6,053 bases of DNA, from positions 1-6,053 of the forward strand of contig JAGCZK010000019.1 in assembly GCA_017960065.1 (NCBI GenBank), given 5' to 3'. This document shows positions 1 to 5,297 of this stretch, piece after piece. The notes beneath the pieces are model-generated. The model saw nothing but the letters and a program-made list of their open reading frames with translations, was not told the DNA's origin and did no database searches. A program made the translations under genes and the position numbers. How positions within the stretch are numbered: position 1 is the stretch's first letter; each line of letters opens with the position of its first letter. Source of the DNA: Paludibacteraceae bacterium. GTDB taxonomy: Bacteria > Bacteroidota > Bacteroidia > Bacteroidales > Paludibacteraceae.

Positions 1-528
1 ATTACCTCAGTACAAGCCATTTACGTACCTGCCGATGACTTGACTGACCCCGCCCCCGCCACCACCTTCTCGCACTTGGATGCCACCACCGTGTTGAGCC
101 GTAAAATCGCCGAGTTGGGTATCTACCCCGCTGTCGACCCGCTTGACTCCACCTCACGCATCCTCGACCCGAACATCATCGGCGAGAAACACTACAACAC
201 TGCCCAGCGCGTCATCCAGCTGCTGCAACGCAACAAGGAACTGCAGGACATCATCGCCATTTTGGGTATGGAAGAATTGTCGGACGCCGACAAGACCGCC
301 GTACACCGCGCCCGTCGTGTGCAACGTTTCCTGTCGCAACCTTTCCATGTGGCCGAACAGTTTACCGGTCTGAAAGGCGTGATGGTTCCCATCGAAGAAA
401 CCATCCGCGGCTTCAACATGATTATGGACGGCGAAGTGGACCAATATCCCGAAGCAGCCTTCAACCTGGTGGGCACCATCGACGAGGCCATTGCCAAAGG
501 CGAACAATTATTAAAGGAAAGTAAGTAA
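1..528 (+). CDS. atpD: F1 ATP synthase subunit beta, C-terminal part (5' end outside window)
   Basis: This is the catalytic subunit of the F1 head, which makes ATP from ADP and phosphate on the cytoplasmic side of the membrane. The frame is open from base 1, so 175 C-terminal residues are visible out of a family length of about 460-505. The visible part starts in the conserved stretch ITSVQAIYVPADDLTDPAP and continues with TTFSHLDATTVLSR. It then enters the C-terminal helical domain with QRFLSQPFHVAEQFTG. The DELSEED loop that contacts the central stalk reads EELSDAD (codons at 271-291). The P-loop and catalytic glutamate lie upstream and cannot be checked. A TTG at base 40 is an internal leucine codon, not a start. 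The stop overlaps the atpC start by one base (TAATG), which suggests coupled translation. The identity is secure. Confidence 0.98.
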   Translation: MTSVQAIYVPADDLTDPAPATTFSHLDATTVLSRKIAELGIYPAVDPLDSTSRILDPNIIGEKHYNTAQRVIQLLQRNKELQDIIAILGMEELSDADKTAVHRARRVQRFLSQPFHVAEQFTGLKGVMVPIEETIRGFNMIMDGEVDQYPEAAFNLVGTIDEAIAKGEQLLKESK

Positions 529-791
529 TGCAAGTATCCGTCATCTCTCCCGACCGCCGGTTGTACGAAGGCCCTGCCGTCAGCGTTTCGCTGCCGGGCA
601 GCGTGGGCAAGTTCTCCGTACTGAAGAACCACGCCCCCATCGTTTCGGTACTGACGCGCGGGAAGATTGAAATACAAGAAAGCGAAACCGCCGACAAACG
701 GACGTTTGCCATTGTCAGCGGCTTTGTGGAAGTACACGACAATCTCGTGAACATCTGCGTGGAAGAAGACAAAAACGCGCAGCAGGAATGA
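528..791 (+). CDS. atpC: F1 ATP synthase subunit epsilon, short form
   Basis: Epsilon joins the gamma stalk to the c ring. The product has 87 residues and matches the N-terminal beta-sandwich of the family. The key stretch runs from LPGSVGKFSVLKNHAPIVS (residues 22-40) through L-x-x-G-x-I to SGFVEVHDNLV (64-74). The family is usually 130-140 residues, so the two C-terminal helices are absent. Short epsilons of this size are known in Chlorobi and, as I recall, in Bacteroidota, so this is probably the normal form and not damage. The ATG at 528 overlaps the atpD stop by one base. AAAGGA at 514-519 sits about 8 bases upstream and is one of the few SD-like sites here. The gene ends with a 4-base ATGA overlap with the next gene. 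Confidence 0.96.
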   Translation: MQVSVISPDRRLYEGPAVSVSLPGSVGKFSVLKNHAPIVSVLTRGKIEIQESETADKRTFAIVSGFVEVHDNLVNICVEEDKNAQQE

Positions 792-1204
792 AACGCAAAT
801 ACTATTCAATCGGAATCGGCTTGCTGATAGCCGTGGAGTTGCTGATGGCCGCCATTTTCCAATGCGTCGTCGGAACACCGTACCAACCGGTTGATTTTGC
901 AGTCGCCACCTTGTTCACCATTGTCACGGTCGGCCTGACCGCCTCGCTCGGCGCTTTTTTCGAAAACCGCCGGCTCAGCACCAAGCGGTTCGGCTTGTAC
1001 AAACTGGTAAAACTGACCCTCGTGCTCGTTGCACTGATTGCCATCGCAGTCAACACAACACTCGAGCGGATGGATAAAATAGAAGTGATGACGCGTTTTG
1101 CCGTCTTTTTCGCGGCCACCCTGGCCTTTGAGTCCTGGGCCGTGTTGAATTACGCCAAACGCCTCAACGAAGCAGATCAAACAGAACAAAAATCTTCGAT
1201 ATGA
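788..1204 (+). CDS. Four-helix membrane protein in the atpI position (putative AtpI-like assembly factor)
   Basis: The product has 138 residues and is strongly hydrophobic, with four likely membrane helices at about 7-29, 36-57, 68-90 and 100-121. The loops and termini are charged: K2, R3 and K4 at the start, ENRRLSTKR at 59-67 and a polar tail from 124. Polar residues fall inside or near helices: E17 in the first, K72 and K75 at the start of the third, and E115 in the fourth. I see no diagnostic motif. Size, topology and position directly before atpB match AtpI, which helps assemble the c ring in other bacteria, so that role is an inference from context. ATGA overlaps join it to atpC (788-791) and atpB (1201-1204), so it is very likely co-translated with the synthase. 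It could also be a lineage-specific Fo accessory protein. Confidence 0.9.
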   Translation: MKRKYYSIGIGLLIAVELLMAAIFQCVVGTPYQPVDFAVATLFTIVTVGLTASLGAFFENRRLSTKRFGLYKLVKLTLVLVALIAIAVNTTLERMDKIEVMTRFAVFFAATLAFESWAVLNYAKRLNEADQTEQKSSI

Positions 1205-2343
1205 ATCGGATCAAACAGTTGATATTGTGCTTGGCAGTCATGTTGCTGGCTACTGTGGCAAGCCCCTTGTACGCGCAGGCTCCGATATCGGCCGATACCC
1301 ACGAAAAAGCCCAGGCCGAAGAGGAGAAAGGATTCAACACCGTCGAATTTCTGTTCGGTCACATCGGCGATTCGTACGAATTCCACATCACTGAAATCAA
1401 CGGCAAGCCCATTGCCGTTCCCCTGCTCGTCATCGTGCGCAGCGCCGACCGCGGCTGGTTCGCCTTTTCGTCGGCCAAACTCGAGCACGGCCGCGAGTAC
1501 AAGCGGTTCTTCATTCCGACCGAAGGCGCGTACAAGGGCAAGGTGGTCGAAAAAGACCAGTACGGCAACATCAAGCGCCCCTTCGACCTATCGATCACCA
1601 AAAACGTGTTCGGACTGCTGCTTTCGTGCGCCATCCTGCTCACCATCTTTCTGCTGATGGCCAATGCCTACCGCAAGAATCCGCTGGGCGTTCCGAGCAA
1701 GGGCCAAAGCATGATGGAATCGGTCATCCTCTACCTCGAGGACGACATCATCCGTCCCGCCCTGGGCGACAAGTCGCGCCGTTTCAGTCCCTACCTGCTG
1801 ACGGTGTTCTTCTTCATCCTGGTCAACAACCTGATGGGCCTCGTGCCGATTTTCCCCTTCGGCGCCAACCTGACCGGCAACATCTCGGTCACCCTGGTGT
1901 TGGCCCTGTTCACCTACGTCATCACCAACGTGTTCGGTACCAAAACCTATTGGAAAGACATTTTCTGGCCCGAAGTGCCGGTTTTCCTCAAGACCCCGGT
2001 GTTCCCGCTGATGCAGGTCATCGAGTTCATCTCGACCCTCACCAAGCCCATCGCCTTGATGATCCGTCTCTTCGCCAACATCTTTGCCGGCCACATGATC
2101 ATTCTGGTGCTCATTTCGCTGATATTCATCTTCTCGGCAGCCTTCCCCGCCCATGCTTCGGCGGTCGGTGGCGGAACCGCGGTGCTGTCGGTGCTGTTCT
2201 CGGTGTTCATGTACTGCCTCGAGTTGCTGGTGGCCTTCATCCAAGCCTACGTGTTCACGATGCTGTCGGCCATTTTCATCGGGCTGGCGCAGCATGAGGA
2301 GCACGAAGAGGCGCATGAGGAAATTCCTGTGGAAACCAAATAA
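1201..2343 (+). CDS. atpB: Fo ATP synthase subunit a, long form with signal peptide
   Basis: Subunit a forms the two half-channels that carry ions to and from the c ring. The C-terminal half is canonical: TKPIALMIRLFANIFAGH (281-298) holds the essential arginine R289 (E. coli aR210), and ELLVAFIQAYVF (341-352) holds Q348 (aQ252). H298 and E341 occupy the E. coli E219 and H245 positions. Main helices lie at about 134-156, 196-219, 223-245, 258-280, 282-312 and 330-363. At 380 residues it is over 100 longer than E. coli a (271). The extra length is mostly N-terminal: a signal peptide (1-27, ending A-Q-A) and a soluble region (28-133) placed in the periplasm. The tail from 365 is His/Glu-rich. 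The ATG at 1201 overlaps the previous stop (ATGA) and starts the signal peptide, which supports this start. Confidence 0.97.
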   Translation: MNRIKQLILCLAVMLLATVASPLYAQAPISADTHEKAQAEEEKGFNTVEFLFGHIGDSYEFHITEINGKPIAVPLLVIVRSADRGWFAFSSAKLEHGREYKRFFIPTEGAYKGKVVEKDQYGNIKRPFDLSITKNVFGLLLSCAILLTIFLLMANAYRKNPLGVPSKGQSMMESVILYLEDDIIRPALGDKSRRFSPYLLTVFFFILVNNLMGLVPIFPFGANLTGNISVTLVLALFTYVITNVFGTKTYWKDIFWPEVPVFLKTPVFPLMQVIEFISTLTKPIALMIRLFANIFAGHMIILVLISLIFIFSAAFPAHASAVGGGTAVLSVLFSVFMYCLELLVAFIQAYVFTMLSAIFIGLAQHEEHEEAHEEIPVETK

Positions 2344-2382
2344 AAAACAAATAAACAGAGTATTCATTAAAAATTTACAGTT
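2344..2382 (+). promoter_or_regulatory. AT-rich leader of atpE, putative translation enhancer
   Basis: The 39 bases between atpB and atpE hold only seven G or C, in sharp contrast to the genes on both sides. There is no strong Shine-Dalgarno; the sequence just before the ATG is A/T-rich, as is common in Bacteroidota. In E. coli, atpE is likewise preceded by an AU-rich, unstructured segment that raises its translation so the c ring gets enough subunits. A similar role here is an inference. An internal promoter is less likely, since I find no TAnnTTTG box of the Bacteroides type. Confidence 0.5.
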
Positions 2383-2628
2383 ATGTTAGCATCTACTATC
2401 TTAGGACTTGTATTGGAAGCCAAATTCGGAGCTGCCATCGGCGCAGCCATCGCCATCATCGGTGCAGGTATCGGTATCGGCCGCATCGGCGGAACCGCCA
2501 TGGAAGCCATCTCGCGCCAACCCGAAGGCGCAGGCGACATCCGTTCGAGCATGATTATCGCCGCCGCCCTGATCGAAGGTGTAACCCTGTTCGCCATCAT
2601 CATCTGCGCATTGGCCATCTTAATGTAA
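2383..2628 (+). CDS. atpE: Fo ATP synthase subunit c (ring proteolipid)
   Basis: Subunit c forms the rotating ring that carries ions across the membrane. The product has 81 residues and folds as a helical hairpin. The first helix (about 14-38) carries the glycine motif G27-x-G29-x-G31-x-G33. The polar loop is SRQPEGAGD (44-52). The second helix (about 55-80) carries the ion-binding carboxylate E65 in AALIEGVTLF. Aligned by the RQPE loop with the Na+-binding c subunit of Ilyobacter, position 32 is I instead of Q and position 66 is G instead of S. The Na+ ligands are therefore missing and proton use is most likely. The ring size cannot be read from sequence. It is the only gene here set off by spacers on both sides, fitting its need for many copies. 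Confidence 0.98.
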   Translation: MLASTILGLVLEAKFGAAIGAAIAIIGAGIGIGRIGGTAMEAISRQPEGAGDIRSSMIIAAALIEGVTLFAIIICALAILM

Positions 2629-2632
2629 ACCT

Positions 2633-2671
2633 GATCCGGCGGCAGCCTCCAACCGCGGTTGCCGCCGAATC
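2633..2671 (+). promoter_or_regulatory. Hairpin in the atpE-atpF spacer
   Basis: A perfect 8-bp inverted repeat, CGGCGGCA (2637-2644) and TGCCGCCG (2660-2667), encloses a 15-base loop. Outside one C/A mismatch, GAT (2633-2635) pairs with ATC (2669-2671), giving 11 pairs in all. The loop contains the palindrome ACCGCGGT (2652-2659). No T-run follows; the next bases are A-rich and lead into atpF, so this is not a typical complete terminator. It starts 5 bases after the atpE stop. The likely role is to protect the 3' end of the atpE message or to cause partial termination, lowering expression of the genes after the c subunit. That role is inferred. Confidence 0.6.
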
Positions 2672-2688
2672 GCAAAACTAAAAAAGCA

Positions 2689-3183
2689 ATGGATTTGTTT
2701 TTACCAGATTCGGGATTGGTCGTATGGATGCTGCTGGCATTCGGAATCGTCTTTGCCATCTTGGCGAAGTTCGGTTGGCCGGTAATTCTCGGCTCGCTCC
2801 AGAAACGCGAAGAGCACATCGCTGAGTCGCTGAAAAAAGCCGACGAAGCCATCGAAGCCCTTTCGGGATTGGAGCAGAAGGGCAAGGACATCATCGCTTC
2901 TGCCGAAGCCGAGCAAATCAAAATGGTGGGCGAAACCAAGGCGCTCAATCAGAAAATGATTGACGAAGCCAAGGCCGAAGCCACGCGCCAAGCCGACAAA
3001 ATCATCGCTTCGGCCCGCGAACAAATCGTCAAGGAAAAGGAAGCCGCCATTGCCGAGCTCAATCAGGAAGTGGTCAAGCTGTCGATTCAGATGGCCGAAA
3101 AAATCCTGTTGCGCGAGCTCAACGACCGCAAGGCCCAAAGCGAATACGTCGAAAGTTTATTGAAAGACAACACTTTGTCGTAA
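2689..3183 (+). CDS. atpF: Fo ATP synthase subunit b (peripheral stalk)
   Basis: Subunit b anchors the stator: one N-terminal membrane helix and a long cytoplasmic helix that reaches delta and alpha. The product has 164 residues (E. coli 156). The membrane helix is at about 8-28 and is followed by KFGWPVILGSLQKREEHI (27-44), the family's typical junction. Residues 38-140 are rich in A, E, K and Q, as expected for the coiled coil, with DEAKAEA at 92-98 and AEKILLRELN at 136-145. I start at ATG 2689, where DLFLPDSG leads straight into the membrane helix and an A-rich stretch (2673-2686) precedes it. The in-frame TTG at 2659 would add ten basic residues coded by the hairpin arm, so I rejected it. 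The stop is one base before atpH. Confidence 0.97.
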   Translation: MDLFLPDSGLVVWMLLAFGIVFAILAKFGWPVILGSLQKREEHIAESLKKADEAIEALSGLEQKGKDIIASAEAEQIKMVGETKALNQKMIDEAKAEATRQADKIIASAREQIVKEKEAAIAELNQEVVKLSIQMAEKILLRELNDRKAQSEYVESLLKDNTLS

Positions 3184-3184
3184 T

Positions 3185-3724
3185 ATGAACAGTGGAAAAA
3201 TATCCGTCAGGTATGCCAAAGCCCTGTTAGGCTTCGCCGAGAAAAACGGGGAGGCCGACAAGGTCTATGCCGAAATGCAATTGGTGGCAGTGGCATTCGA
3301 GGCCGCTCCCCTGCTCCGCGAGTTGATGGAAACGCCGGGCTTGCTGACCAACGAAAAGGTCAACCTCCTGACGGCCATCCTCGGCGAACAAAAACCCAGC
3401 GCAACCACGGCGGCCTTTTTCAAGTTTGTCGTGGACCAGAAACGCGAAGAACACATGCAAATGATTGCGCTCATGTACGAAAAACTGTACCGCGAAGCGC
3501 GCAATTTGCTGAAGGGTGAGCTCCGGTCGGCAGTGGAACTGCCCAAGGCCACCCTGCAGAAAATAGAAAAATACGTCAACCAACGGTTCGGTGCCACCGT
3601 CGAGCTCAGCAGCTCGACCGACGCCTCGCTTATCGGAGGCTTTGTGTTGGATGTCAACGACCAACGGCTCGACGCCAGTATTATCGGACAATTACAAAAA
3701 TTAAATAACTATGCCGGACATTAA
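3185..3724 (+). CDS. atpH: F1 ATP synthase subunit delta (OSCP)
   Basis: Delta sits on top of F1 and ties the alpha N-termini to the b stalk. The product has 179 residues, normal for the family (about 175-180). The N-terminal helical domain starts with ISVRYAKALLGFAEKNG (6-22). The C-terminal domain ends in the family signature ASLIGGFVLDVNDQRLDAS (147-165), followed by IIGQLQKL. The ATG at 3185 comes one base after the atpF stop and has no visible SD, so it probably depends on ribosomes arriving from atpF. The last four codons and stop overlap atpA by 14 bases (3711-3724). A perfect 8-bp hairpin lies inside the gene at 3599-3618. Confidence 0.97.
   Translation: MNSGKISVRYAKALLGFAEKNGEADKVYAEMQLVAVAFEAAPLLRELMETPGLLTNEKVNLLTAILGEQKPSATTAAFFKFVVDQKREEHMQMIALMYEKLYREARNLLKGELRSAVELPKATLQKIEKYVNQRFGATVELSSSTDASLIGGFVLDVNDQRLDASIIGQLQKLNNYAGH
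3599..3618 (+). other. Perfect 8-bp stem with 4-base loop inside atpH
   Basis: GTCGAGCT and AGCTCGAC are exact reverse complements separated by CAGC. In the atpH frame the bases encode V-E-L-S-S-S plus part of the next codon, so the structure rests partly on serine codon choice (AGC, AGC, TCG). It lies about 90 bases before the atpA start. It may be a folded element in the mRNA or a chance product of codon use; the sequence alone does not decide. Confidence 0.35.
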
Positions 3725-5291
3725 ACCCAGTGAAATATCGAACATCTTGCAGATGCAACTCGAAGGTTTCAAGAACAAACTCGAGTTCGAGGAAATCGGA
3801 AAGGTGCTGCAAGTCAGTGACGGTGTGGCTCGTGTATTCGGACTCAACAAAGTGCAATCCAACGAATTGGTTGAGTTTGAAAACGGTACGATGGGCGTTG
3901 TGCTCAACCTCGAAGAGGACAACGTCGGTGTCGTACTACTCGGCTCGACCGACGACATCAAGGAAGGATTTACCGTAAAACGCACCAAGCGTATCGCGTC
4001 GATTATGGCCAGTGAAGGCATGCTCGGCCGTGTCATCAATGTGTTGGGACAACCCATTGATGGCAAAGGCCCGATCACCGGCAAGGCCTACGAAATGCCG
4101 CTGGAACGCAAGGCCCCGGGTGTCATCTTCCGTCAGCCGGTGAACGAGCCTTTGCAGACCGGTCTGAAGGCGGTCGACGCCATGATTCCTATCGGTCGCG
4201 GCCAGCGTGAGCTGATTATCGGCGACCGCCAGACCGGTAAAACGGCCATCGCCATCGACACCATCATCAACCAACGTCAGAACTTCTTGGACGGCAAGCC
4301 CATCTACTGCATCTACGTCGGTATCGGACAAAAGGGCTCGACCATCGCCAACCTGGTACAGACCCTCGAGGCCCACGGCGCCATGGAATACACCATCGTC
4401 GTGTCGGCAACCGCCTCCGACCCCGCCGCCATGCAGTTCTATGCCCCCTATGCGGGCGTAGCCATCGCCGAATACGTCCGCGACACGGGCCGCCACGCCC
4501 TGATCATCTACGACGACTTGTCGAAACAGGCGGTCGCCTACCGCGAAGTGTCGTTGATTCTTCGCCGTCCGCCAGGCCGCGAAGCCTATCCGGGCGATAT
4601 TTTCTACCTGCACTCGCGTCTGCTCGAACGTGCGGCCAAAATCATCGCCAACGACCAGGTGGCCCGCCAGATGAACGACCTGCCCGAATCGTTGAAAGAC
4701 GAAGTCAAAGGTGGCGGTTCCATCACGGCCCTGCCGATTATCGAGACCAAAGCCGGCGACGTTTCGGCCTACATTCCAACCAACGTGATCTCCATTACCG
4801 ACGGCCAGATCTTCTTGGAGTCGGGCTTGTTCAACGCCGGTGTCCGCCCCGCCATCAACGTGGGTATCTCGGTATCGCGTGTGGGTGGTAACGCCCAGAT
4901 CAAGTCGATGAAGAAGGTGGCCGGTACGCTGAAACTCGACCAGGCCCAATACCGCGAGCTCGAGGCCTTCACCAAATTCGGTGCCGAAATCGACGCCGCC
5001 ACCCAGTCGGTACTCGACAAGGGCGAACGCAACGTCGAAATCCTGAAACAAGGCCAATACTCGCCGCTGACCGTCGAGCAGCAGATTGCCATCATCTATT
5101 GCGGCACCAACGGTTTGCTCAACGAGGTACCGGTCGAAAAAATCCGCGAGTTCGAGAAGAAATTCCTCGAAATCATGGAAGTCAAACACCGCGACATCCT
5201 CGATGTTCTGCACAGCGGCCAACTCACCGACGAGGCCACGTCGGCCATCCGTGAAGAAGCCGCCGCATTAGTGGCACAATACAAGAAATAA
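3711..5291 (+). CDS. atpA: F1 ATP synthase subunit alpha
   Basis: Alpha alternates with beta in the F1 hexamer, binds non-catalytic nucleotide and gives the arginine finger to the catalytic site. The product has 526 residues, within the family range (E. coli 513). The N-terminal beta-barrel is at about 25-95. The Walker A loop GDRQTGKT is at 171-178 and Walker B LIIYDDL at 264-270. The alpha/beta signature PAINVGISVS is at 380-389, with the expected arginine finger R390 in SRVGG. The C-terminal helical domain runs from about 395. All key residues I could check are present. The ATG at 3711 lies inside the end of atpH, and the N-terminal DIKPSEISNIL matches the family's usual beginning. An A-rich stretch (3692-3706) stands in place of a clear SD. 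atpG follows after 6 bases. Confidence 0.98.
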   Translation: MPDIKPSEISNILQMQLEGFKNKLEFEEIGKVLQVSDGVARVFGLNKVQSNELVEFENGTMGVVLNLEEDNVGVVLLGSTDDIKEGFTVKRTKRIASIMASEGMLGRVINVLGQPIDGKGPITGKAYEMPLERKAPGVIFRQPVNEPLQTGLKAVDAMIPIGRGQRELIIGDRQTGKTAIAIDTIINQRQNFLDGKPIYCIYVGIGQKGSTIANLVQTLEAHGAMEYTIVVSATASDPAAMQFYAPYAGVAIAEYVRDTGRHALIIYDDLSKQAVAYREVSLILRRPPGREAYPGDIFYLHSRLLERAAKIIANDQVARQMNDLPESLKDEVKGGGSITALPIIETKAGDVSAYIPTNVISITDGQIFLESGLFNAGVRPAINVGISVSRVGGNAQIKSMKKVAGTLKLDQAQYRELEAFTKFGAEIDAATQSVLDKGERNVEILKQGQYSPLTVEQQIAIIYCGTNGLLNEVPVEKIREFEKKFLEIMEVKHRDILDVLHSGQLTDEATSAIREEAAALVAQYKK

Positions 5292-5297
5292 GGCATT

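Noticed and set aside
955..960. Six-T run in the AtpI-slot gene as a possible sequencing frameshift
   Set aside because: The frame is open across it, the helix pattern continues, and the stop falls exactly on the atpB start overlap.
1626..2297. Plus-strand frame of 223 codons inside atpB
   Set aside because: It is an out-of-frame reading of a secure gene, with a composition rich in H, R, P and G and no recognisable motif.
1588..2367. Minus-strand open frame of 259 codons opposite atpB
   Set aside because: The product is extremely rich in H, E, D, Q and R, as expected from reading membrane-helix codons backwards. There is no start context or independent support.
2633..2671. Complete intrinsic terminator after atpE
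   Set aside because: There is a good stem but no T-run after it, and essential operon genes follow directly. I keep it as a regulatory hairpin only.
2659..2688. Earlier TTG start for atpF
   Set aside because: It would add MPPNRKTKKA before the normal N-terminus, and begins in the hairpin arm. ATG 2689 gives the expected short segment before the membrane helix and has an A-rich upstream region.
3936..5222. Long open frame (428 codons) on the minus strand opposite atpA
   Set aside because: It mirrors atpA codon by codon. Its product has a low-complexity mix of D, V, G, H and R, with no family features. Strong codon bias in a conserved gene often leaves the opposite strand open.
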